Positions 42,745 through 48,727 of a DNA stretch of 48,727 bases are shown here, one piece after another. The stretch is from positions 1-48,727 of the forward strand of contig JADQBV010000258.1 of NCBI GenBank assembly GCA_016278415.1, read 5' to 3'. The notes under the pieces were generated by a model, which was given only the letters and a program-made list of their open reading frames with translations, did not search any database and was not told the origin of the DNA. Made by a program: the position numbers and the translations under genes. Positions within the stretch are counted from its first letter, which is position 1. The number at the start of each line of letters is the position of its first letter. Source of the stretch: Halanaerobiales bacterium. GTDB taxonomy: Bacteria; Bacillota_F; Halanaerobiia; Halanaerobiales; DTU029.

Positions 42745-43754
42745 AAGTTATTTTAGATTCTAAGTATTTTTCTTTTTTTATCACAGTTGCTTTATTTATA
42801 ATTGGATTTGCAATACCTTCGGCAATTTATCCAGGTTTTTTTTCAATGCAGGTTTTCTTCAATCTATTTATAGATAATGCATTTTTGATTATTACAGCAA
42901 TTGGTATGACATTTGTAATATTAACTGGTGGTATTGATCTTTCAGTTGGTTCAATGATAGCATTTACCTCAATGGTAATAGCAACTCTCTTAGAAATGAA
43001 TGTTAGTCCCCTTATAGTAATACCATTAGTACTTATAATCGGCTCTATAATTGGTTTGATCATGGGTTTTCTAATTCAATATTTTAATCTTCAACCATTT
43101 ATTGTGACATTAGCTGGTATGTTTTTATTAAGAGGGTCTTGTTTTTTAATTAATATTCAGTCGATAGCTATTACTGATCCATTTTTTAGGACACTTTCCC
43201 AGACCAGGATTAAATTTCCGGGAGGGGCACATATTTCAATTAGTGTGGTAGCTGCAATACTAATGCTTGCAATAGCAATATATTTAGCACACTATACGAA
43301 ACTTGGCCGTGTTCTGTATGCTATTGGTGGTGATGAAGACTCTGCAAAATTAATGGGATTACCAGTAGCCAGAACAAAGATAATGGTTTATGGTTTTAGT
43401 GGTTTTTGCTCATCTTTGGCGGGAGTTGCTTTTACTGTATATATGCTTTCTGGTTATGGACTTCATGCTCAAGGTTTAGAATTAGGTGCTATTGCTTCGG
43501 TAGTAATTGGTGGTACCCTTTTAACAGGTGGATCAGGTTTTGTTTTTGGAACTCTGTTTGGTGTTTTAATACAAGGATTAATACAGAACATTATTATGTT
43601 TCAAGGTACTTTAAGTTCATGGTGGACAAAAATATTTGTTGGTATATTACTATTTGCTTTTATATTGATTCAAAGATTAATAACTTCTCGGAGAGAAGGA
43701 CAGAAGCTTTCATCTAAAAATGCAAAATGTAATGAACAAACAGTTAGTGCATAA
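42741..43754 (+). CDS. yjfF: Galactofuranose-type ABC importer, permease 2
   Basis: A 337-residue RbsC-like permease, the YjfF partner. I-G-M-T-F-V-I-L-T-G-G-I-D-L-S-V-G-S (about residues 53-70) and V-V-I-G-G-T-L-L-T-G-G (about 254-264) are the family's conserved segments. Q-P-F-I-V-T-L-A-G-M-F-L-L-R-G also matches E. coli YjfF. It overlaps the previous gene by four bases and ends 142 bases before a strong terminator, closing the operon. Confidence 0.9.
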   Translation: MKVILDSKYFSFFITVALFIIGFAIPSAIYPGFFSMQVFFNLFIDNAFLIITAIGMTFVILTGGIDLSVGSMIAFTSMVIATLLEMNVSPLIVIPLVLIIGSIIGLIMGFLIQYFNLQPFIVTLAGMFLLRGSCFLINIQSIAITDPFFRTLSQTRIKFPGGAHISISVVAAILMLAIAIYLAHYTKLGRVLYAIGGDEDSAKLMGLPVARTKIMVYGFSGFCSSLAGVAFTVYMLSGYGLHAQGLELGAIASVVIGGTLLTGGSGFVFGTLFGVLIQGLIQNIIMFQGTLSSWWTKIFVGILLFAFILIQRLITSRREGQKLSSKNAKCNEQTVSA

Positions 43755-43895
43755 TTTTGTTAACATCTGCCCTAAAAGCATAAGTTTATAAAGTATTAAA
43801 GCTCAGGGGATATAATAATCTATAGTCATATGAAATATAAAAATAATTAAAAAAAACAGCAAAAAAAAAGGTTTTTTTAGAAATATATCTAATAA

Positions 43896-43947
43896 TAATA
43901 ATCAAGGCTTATTTTGTAATACTTTAAGTCTTGATTATTAATTTTTT
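43896..43947 (+). terminator. Terminator of the galactofuranose importer operon
   Basis: A 16-bp stem (43896-43911 with 43925-43940; outer part TAATAATCAAG/CTTGATTATTA, one G-T pair), 13-base loop, then A and six T. A complete intrinsic terminator. Confidence 0.87.
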
Positions 43948-43956
43948 GATAATAAG

Positions 43957-43997
43957 AAGGGAGGTAGGCTAATTTTTATAAGTATTAGCCTTAGATA
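43957..43997 (+). promoter_or_regulatory. Hairpin between Shine-Dalgarno and start codon of the chemoreceptor
   Basis: AAGGGAGG (43957-43964) is the only good ribosome site, yet it ends 33 bases before the ATG at 43998. AGGCTAAT (43966-43973) and ATTAGCCT (43984-43991) form a perfect 8-bp hairpin with a 10-base loop between them; folding it leaves about seven unpaired bases between site and start. TAG at 43992 rules out an in-frame upstream start. Confidence 0.6.
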
Positions 43998-45995
43998 ATG
44001 AAAAAAATATACAATATATTAGGCAAGATGAATATCAGTAGAAGGTTAAACCTATTTATAATATTAATTATAATTGTATTGGTATCAGTAAATAGTTATC
44101 AGTCAATTAGTACTTTTTCTAAGCAAATTACTGAAAGCGAGAAAAGGAAGTTAAATGATAATATTAGTATGCTGAATAGTATTATAAAAGAGAAAGAGCA
44201 GAAATATTTGGGATATGCTAACCTAATATCTCACACACCTTCATTACGAGAGTTACTTAAGGAAGACTGGTCTGGAAGTAATATACTATATGATTTAAAA
44301 GTAAAATTAGGGATAGGTGGTCTGGAATTACGTAATAATGATTTTAAAATTGTATATAATATAGGTAGTGGTACAAGTCTTGATGGCGACCCTGAACTGG
44401 CTTTTGCCTTAAAGAACATAATGGATAAAAACGAAAATACATCATATCTAACAGAAAACTATTTATATATACAGATTAATGCTATTAGTACAATTATGGA
44501 TTATGAAAACGATATTCTTGGTACTATTATTGTCAGTGAACCTATAAATTTAGACTTTTTAAATGAATTAGCAAGTAATATTCATACAGTGGTACAGATA
44601 TATAAAGAGAGCGAGTTAGCATTTACTAATATTGATGCTAAAGACTTTCATGAACAGGATTTTGTAGATGATGAAATTATTAATATATTTATAAATAAGA
44701 ACAAAGATAGTTTAATAAAAAGTATTAAGTTTAATCAGAAAAGTTATTTAATCGGATATTTACCCATCAGAAATCATTTTGGAAATGCAATAGGGTATTT
44801 TACTTTAATATCTTCGCAGCAACATGTTAAAGCTGCAATAAACAGAGTGATTTTATCAACACTTATTAATGCCTTGGTATTTGTGCTCATATCATCTTTA
44901 ATAGTTTTATTTATTACCAGAAGTATAACGGTACCCTTATCTGAAGTTATCAAAGGTACCCAAAAAGTAGCTTCTGGAGATTTAACAGAGCTGGTTGTTT
45001 GTCATACAAAAGATGAATTATCTGTTTTAGCTGAGAATTTTAACAGTATGGTTTCCGAATTAAGGTCTATGGTTAGAAAGCTGGCTGATTCTTCTCAAGA
45101 GGTATATAATATGTCAGAAGACCTTTCCTCTAATAGTAAGGAAGTAGTCATAGATTCACAGAAAATCGCTGCATCTAGTGAACATATTTCTAAAAAAGCA
45201 GAAGAACAGGCAGTGGAAATTAATGATACAGCGAATACCTTTAAAAACCTTAAAGAACGAGCAAAAAATGTTAATGAGGGCTCAATAGAAGTTATGGAAA
45301 CTGTAGTAGATGTTCATAATAAATCAAATGAAGGAAAAGATGTAATGGAAGAAGTTTATTGTAATATTTCTGATATATTTAAAGAAATACAAAATAGTAA
45401 TACAGAGCTTTCTGTCTTAAAACAAAAAATGGGTAAGATTAATAAAATAGTGGAGAGTATTAATTATATAAATGAAGAAACTACAATCCTATCTCTAAAT
45501 GCTGCCAGTGAGGCCCTGCGAGAAGGTCAATCAGGTAGGGGATTTGCCGATATAGTAGATAAAATAAAAGAACTGGCTTCTCAATCAAATAAATCCTTAA
45601 AAGAAATTATCGGCATTGAGGAAGAAATTACTACTGCTATGCATAATGTAGAGAATTCGATGAAAAATAGCGGTATACTGGTTGGTAAAGGAGAGAATGC
45701 AGTAAATAATGCTAGGTCAGTTCTAGATCAAATACAAGAGACAATTAAAATTGCAAAAAATGTCTCCGGTAATATTAGTAATTATGCTGATGAACAATTG
45801 AATATAATCAATACGATTAATACATCCATAGAAGATACAACTAATATATCTCAAAAAAATGCAGAAGGGGTTAAGAAAACCGCTGAAACGAATCAGGAAT
45901 TATCTGTTGTTATTGACGACATGGCTAAGAAAGCGGCCCAAATGCATATAATGGCTAATGATCTTCAAGAGGTAGTGAATAAATTTAAAATTTAA
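43998..45995 (+). CDS. Methyl-accepting chemotaxis protein with extracytoplasmic sensor
   Basis: A 665-residue transmembrane chemoreceptor. TM1 covers about residues 17-35 and TM2 about 283-308, enclosing a large Cache-like sensor. HAMP is at about 309-365 (I-T-V-P-L-S-E-V-I, then S-V-L-A-E-N-F-N-S-M) and the coiled-coil signalling domain at 365-665. The hairpin tip reads E-T-T-I-L-S-L-N-A-A-S-E-A-L-R-E-G-Q (about 494-511), whereas the usual tip is Q-T-N-L-L-A-L-N-A-A-I-E-A-A-R-A-G-E, so it is noticeably diverged at residues that meet CheA/CheW. It lies between a sugar importer and a gal-type module but has its own sensor, so it need not use the binding protein. Confidence 0.87.
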   Translation: MKKIYNILGKMNISRRLNLFIILIIIVLVSVNSYQSISTFSKQITESEKRKLNDNISMLNSIIKEKEQKYLGYANLISHTPSLRELLKEDWSGSNILYDLKVKLGIGGLELRNNDFKIVYNIGSGTSLDGDPELAFALKNIMDKNENTSYLTENYLYIQINAISTIMDYENDILGTIIVSEPINLDFLNELASNIHTVVQIYKESELAFTNIDAKDFHEQDFVDDEIINIFINKNKDSLIKSIKFNQKSYLIGYLPIRNHFGNAIGYFTLISSQQHVKAAINRVILSTLINALVFVLISSLIVLFITRSITVPLSEVIKGTQKVASGDLTELVVCHTKDELSVLAENFNSMVSELRSMVRKLADSSQEVYNMSEDLSSNSKEVVIDSQKIAASSEHISKKAEEQAVEINDTANTFKNLKERAKNVNEGSIEVMETVVDVHNKSNEGKDVMEEVYCNISDIFKEIQNSNTELSVLKQKMGKINKIVESINYINEETTILSLNAASEALREGQSGRGFADIVDKIKELASQSNKSLKEIIGIEEEITTAMHNVENSMKNSGILVGKGENAVNNARSVLDQIQETIKIAKNVSGNISNYADEQLNIINTINTSIEDTTNISQKNAEGVKKTAETNQELSVVIDDMAKKAAQMHIMANDLQEVVNKFKI

Positions 45996-46063
45996 CAGTT
46001 GGGTAGTAAAAAACCATAAACGTACTTGCTTTTAATCAAATATAACAAAAGTTAGTTTTTAAC

Positions 46064-46100
46064 AAAAGAGGATAGTATTTTTATAATACGGTCCTTTTTT
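46064..46100 (+). terminator. Terminator of the chemoreceptor gene
   Basis: AGGATAGTATT (46069-46079) pairs with AATACGGTCCT (46085-46095), with one mismatch and one G-T pair, loop TTTAT, extended by AAAAG against TTTTT, ending in a T-run. Confidence 0.78.
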
Positions 46101-46216
46101 GATTTTAGGGGAATTACTTAAGAATTGAAAGTAATTCTATGACCGAGAGGGTTACTAAGCTATTAAAATAAATATAGTATAAAAAAAGCGAAAAAAATAA
46201 ACAATTGTAATAGAAA

Positions 46217-46256
46217 TTAGTTTACAAATATTAAATAATGGTATATAATAAACTTA
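46217..46256 (+). promoter_or_regulatory. ROK-galE promoter flanked by operator-like half-sites
   Basis: TTTACA (46221-46226), a 17-base spacer and TATAAT (46244-46249) form a strong promoter. TTAGTTTA (46217-46224) covers the -35 box and its near reverse complement TAAACTTA (46249-46256) the end of the -10 box, resembling half-sites of XylR/NagC-type ROK repressors. Autorepression is likely but inferred. Confidence 0.55.
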
Positions 46257-46309
46257 GTTAATTAATTAAATAAACGAACTTAATAAATAATTAAGAAAGT
46301 GGGTGTGTC

Positions 46310-47479
46310 ATGAAACGTGGAAGTTTTGACTTAATGAAAAAGATGAATCAGCAGATCATACTAAAGTTAATTTATAATAAAAGGGCGATTTCTAGAGCTG
46401 AAATAGCTGAAATAACTGGTCTTTCGCCTGCGACGGTAACTAATATATCTAAAGAAATGCTCGCTATGGATTTAATTAAAGAAACAACTCGAGGTGAATC
46501 TCGGGGAGGTAGGAAACCAGTTCTTTTAGAAATCAACCAAAAAGGTGCCTATTTTATAGGTCTTGAATGGGGAATAGCAGAGGTCCGTGGGGTTCTAATG
46601 GATCTTAATAAACGGATAATTGCTTATGGGGAAGAAGAGGTGGAAACCTGTGAACTGGACTCTTTTGTAGAGCTGTCCAAAAAAATAGTAAGTAAATTCT
46701 ACAATAATTCTATCCAGGAAGATAAGATTTATGGACTAGGTGTAGGTGTACATGGTATGGTTGATCCAGAAAAGGGATATTCTCTCTTCGCTCCTCACTT
46801 TAAATGGCGAGATATTGCACTTAAAGAGAGATTGGAAGAGGAATTTAATCTACCTGTTTTTATTGATAATGATGTTAGGGTTATGGCGCTTGCTGAGAAA
46901 TGGAATGGCAGGGATAATTTCCTGTTTGTTAATACTGGTTCAGGTATTGGTGCTGCTATCGTACTGAATGGAAAGCTACATTATGGTAGGGATTATAGTG
47001 CTGGTGAGTTTGGACATATGATAGTAGAAAAAGATGGTCCTCTTTGTAGTTGTGGTAATAATGGCTGTATGGAGGCCTTAATATCTACAGATAGACTTGT
47101 ACGCTTATATGATTCAAATATTACTGGAGAAATATCTCATCAAGACTTACATTCTGGATGGATAGAGTTGTTAGAAGATGCTAGAAAAGGAAATAGTAAA
47201 GTTTTAGATATTATAGAAGATGCAACTGAATATCTTGGTATGGGTTTGGCTAATTTAGTTAATCTTTTAAACCCAGAAGAAATAATACTAGGTGGGGAGT
47301 TTGTCGAAGGTGCTGACCTTATATTACCATTACTGCAAGAAGAGGTTACAAGCAAAGCCTTACAGATACCAGGTAGGGAGTTGTCGATAGAAGTGACAAC
47401 TTTCGGTGAATGGGTTGGTGCTATTGGTGGAGCTACAATGGTGTTACAAGAGTTATTTAATTTTAAGGAGGGGTTGTAA
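46310..47479 (+). CDS. ROK-family transcriptional repressor (NagC/XylR type)
   Basis: A 389-residue ROK regulator: N-terminal winged helix-turn-helix (residues about 15-65, with I-S-R-A-E-I-A-E-I-T-G-L-S-P-A-T-V-T) and a sugar-kinase-like ROK domain with G-E-F-G-H-M near 235. The zinc motif C-S-C-G-N-N-G-C-M-E (about 246-255) is intact. It lies four bases before galE, so it is co-transcribed with it, and probably governs this gal module, and perhaps the galactofuranose importer, in response to a sugar. The ligand is unproven. Confidence 0.9.
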   Translation: MKRGSFDLMKKMNQQIILKLIYNKRAISRAEIAEITGLSPATVTNISKEMLAMDLIKETTRGESRGGRKPVLLEINQKGAYFIGLEWGIAEVRGVLMDLNKRIIAYGEEEVETCELDSFVELSKKIVSKFYNNSIQEDKIYGLGVGVHGMVDPEKGYSLFAPHFKWRDIALKERLEEEFNLPVFIDNDVRVMALAEKWNGRDNFLFVNTGSGIGAAIVLNGKLHYGRDYSAGEFGHMIVEKDGPLCSCGNNGCMEALISTDRLVRLYDSNITGEISHQDLHSGWIELLEDARKGNSKVLDIIEDATEYLGMGLANLVNLLNPEEIILGGEFVEGADLILPLLQEEVTSKALQIPGRELSIEVTTFGEWVGAIGGATMVLQELFNFKEGL

Positions 47480-47482
47480 ATT

Positions 47483-48484
47483 ATGAATATTTTGGTTACT
47501 GGTGGTGCTGGTTATATTGGCAGTCATGTAGTAAAAAAGTTGGCTGAATCTGGACACGAAGTGATAACTTTTGATAATCTTTCTAAGGGTCATAGAGAAG
47601 CAGTTATAGTGGGTAAACTCATAGAGGGTGACCTGGCAGACAAAGATCTTTTGAATAATGTAATGAAGGATGAAAATATAGAGTCCGTAATACATTTAGC
47701 TGCAGATAGTTTAGTAGGGGAGTCTATGGAGAATCCAGGAAAGTACTATAAAAACAATGTGGCAAATGGTTTAAATCTGTTGGAAGCGATGGTTAATAAT
47801 AATGTTAAATACATTGTTTTCTCATCAACAGCTGCTGTCTATGGTGAACCCCAGGAAGTTCCTATAACAGAGAAACATCCTACTAATCCTAGTAATACTT
47901 ATGGTGATAGTAAGTTGTTTTTTGAAAAGATTTTGAAACGTTATGATCAAATTCATAATTTAAAATATACTTCACTAAGGTATTTTAATGCTGCTGGAGC
48001 TGATGCCTCAGGGGAAATAGGAGAGGCTCATGACCCAGAGAGTCATTTAATACCAATTGTATTGCTGAAAGCCCTTGGTATTAGGGAAAGTCTATATATT
48101 TTTGGTGATGATTATCAAACTAAGGATGGTACATGTGTCAGGGACTATATACATGTTGAAGATTTAGCAGATGCCCATATTAAAGCAGTCGAAGCTTTAG
48201 ATAATGGAATGGAAAGTAGAATATACAATCTAGGTAATGGGGAAGGTTATTCAGTAAGAGAAGTCATTGATACAGCATCTAAAGTTGTTGGCAAAGAAAT
48301 TATGGCAAAAATTGGTGAGCGTAGAGCAGGCGACCCTGCTGTATTAGTGGCCAGTTCAAAAAAGATAAAAGAAGAACTGGGTTGGAGTCCTGAATATCCA
48401 GAATTGGAAAAAATAATTGAAACAGCCTGGAAATGGCATCAAGGAGGCGGCTTTAATGGAAATGATAAAAAAGGAAGAGCGTAA
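47483..48484 (+). CDS. galE: UDP-glucose 4-epimerase
   Basis: A 333-residue extended short-chain dehydrogenase. The NAD motif is T-G-G-A-G-Y-I-G-S-H (residues 6-15), and the catalytic pair is Tyr140-x3-Lys144 (N-T-Y-G-D-S-K), with S-S-T-A-A-V-Y-G before it. C-V-R-D-Y-I-H-V-E-D-L-A-D-A-H-I and Y-N-L-G-N-G are typical of GalE. It interconverts UDP-galactose and UDP-glucose in the Leloir pathway. AAGGAGGGG precedes the ATG. It follows the ROK repressor and overlaps the next small gene by 29 bases; galT or galK may follow outside the window. Confidence 0.93.
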   Translation: MNILVTGGAGYIGSHVVKKLAESGHEVITFDNLSKGHREAVIVGKLIEGDLADKDLLNNVMKDENIESVIHLAADSLVGESMENPGKYYKNNVANGLNLLEAMVNNNVKYIVFSSTAAVYGEPQEVPITEKHPTNPSNTYGDSKLFFEKILKRYDQIHNLKYTSLRYFNAAGADASGEIGEAHDPESHLIPIVLLKALGIRESLYIFGDDYQTKDGTCVRDYIHVEDLADAHIKAVEALDNGMESRIYNLGNGEGYSVREVIDTASKVVGKEIMAKIGERRAGDPAVLVASSKKIKEELGWSPEYPELEKIIETAWKWHQGGGFNGNDKKGRA

Positions 48485-48605
48485 AGATGATGGGCGTTAT
48501 ATAATATTTTATGAGTTTGATGATGATGAGGATAGTAATGCTAGCAAGAAAAGTATAGTAGATAAAAATAAAGAAAACAGTCCTTCTATTAATAAAAACA
48601 AATAA
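48456..48605 (+). CDS. Small acidic protein of unknown function overlapping galE
   Basis: A 49-residue protein (MEMIKKEERKDDGRYIIFYE at the start, then an acidic Asp/Glu cluster and a Lys/Asn/Ser-rich tail). ATG 48456 is chosen because AAGGAGG lies at 48441-48447; a longer frame from 48417 has no such site. It overlaps the last 29 bases of galE in another frame, so translation is coupled. I recognise no family with certainty. The D-G-R-Y-I-I-F-Y-E-F core looks folded, while the tail looks disordered. It may be a small partner of sugar-nucleotide metabolism, which is a guess from position. Confidence 0.6.
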   Translation: MEMIKKEERKDDGRYIIFYEFDDDEDSNASKKSIVDKNKENSPSINKNK

Positions 48606-48727
48606 TGTTCTTCTTTATTTTATTTGGTGGGATATGTCCGATAATTTTGCTATTGCTTCATTCATGAAAAAATCTAAACCCCAGTTACTCCTTCAATTAA
48701 GAAGCAACAAAATTAAACTCACTATCG

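Larger units (their letters stand above)
45996..46309. other. Intergenic region between chemoreceptor and ROK gene
   Basis: 314 bases holding the chemoreceptor terminator (46064-46100) and the ROK promoter with flanking half-sites (46217-46256). No further gene is apparent. Confidence 0.7.

Noticed and set aside
43406..43717. 103-codon plus-strand frame inside yjfF
   Set aside because: It is a shifted reading of the permease, rich in Cys/Trp/Phe, with no independent support.
48606..48727. Open frame running off the right edge, ending K-L-T-I
   Set aside because: Too short, no ribosome site, and neither strand shows a family I can name; it could be spacer or the edge of another gene.

Overview
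The window is AT-rich, every gene I can support lies on the + strand, and several genes start with TTG. The solute-binding proteins have type-I signal peptides without a lipobox cysteine, and a secreted M16 peptidase pair is present. Together these fit a diderm, fermentative Firmicute of the Halanaerobiales type (inference; no rRNA or tRNA is present to test it).

Region 1 (1-6193) is the distal part of an Mrp/Mnh-Mbh type Na+/H+ antiporter operon: a cut MnhG, a free-standing MbhD-like subunit, an MbhE-MnhB fusion, MnhC, MnhD, and two further NuoL/M-like paralogues in tandem. Region 2 (6298-13784) is mixed housekeeping: a SulP/STAS anion transporter, a PAS-HD-GYP c-di-GMP phosphodiesterase, a ferredoxin-like protein with a possible FNR/CRP-family site, and an M16 peptidase pair in which one subunit keeps and one loses the zinc motif.

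Region 3 (14051-38404) is a sugar-acid catabolic island: an orphan DRE-TIM aldolase, a LacI regulator, 6-phosphogluconate dehydrogenase, an FGGY (gluconate-type) kinase, mannonate dehydratase, a CdaR-type regulator, an aldo/keto reductase, glycerate kinase, Fe-alcohol dehydrogenase, Ldh2-type dehydrogenase, glyoxylate/hydroxypyruvate reductase, aldehyde dehydrogenase, a PPC-domain protein, an RraA-fold protein, an ABC sugar importer without its own ATPase, an AEC carrier, an IlvD/EDD aldonate dehydratase and a YagE/YjhH-type 2-keto-3-deoxy-sugar-acid aldolase. Taken together they can encode a route without KDG kinase: aldonate or mannonate -> 2-keto-3-deoxy acid -> pyruvate + aldehyde -> hydroxyacid -> glycerate -> 2-phosphoglycerate. 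The RraA-fold and PPC proteins have no obvious place in it and may mark an undescribed branch.

Region 4 (39057-48605) is a galactose-type module: an ortholog of the E. coli galactofuranose importer (ytfQ, ytfR, ytfT, yjfF), a chemoreceptor, a ROK repressor, galE and a 49-residue acidic protein overlapping the end of galE.

The non-coding DNA is rich in structure: several intrinsic terminators, a 46-bp perfect palindrome, two nested inverted-repeat elements between a binding-protein gene and its permease, operator-like palindromes near lacI, cdaR, the AEC gene and the ROK gene, and a hairpin lying between the Shine-Dalgarno sequence and the start codon of the chemoreceptor. I saw no IS element, CRISPR array, tRNA or rRNA.
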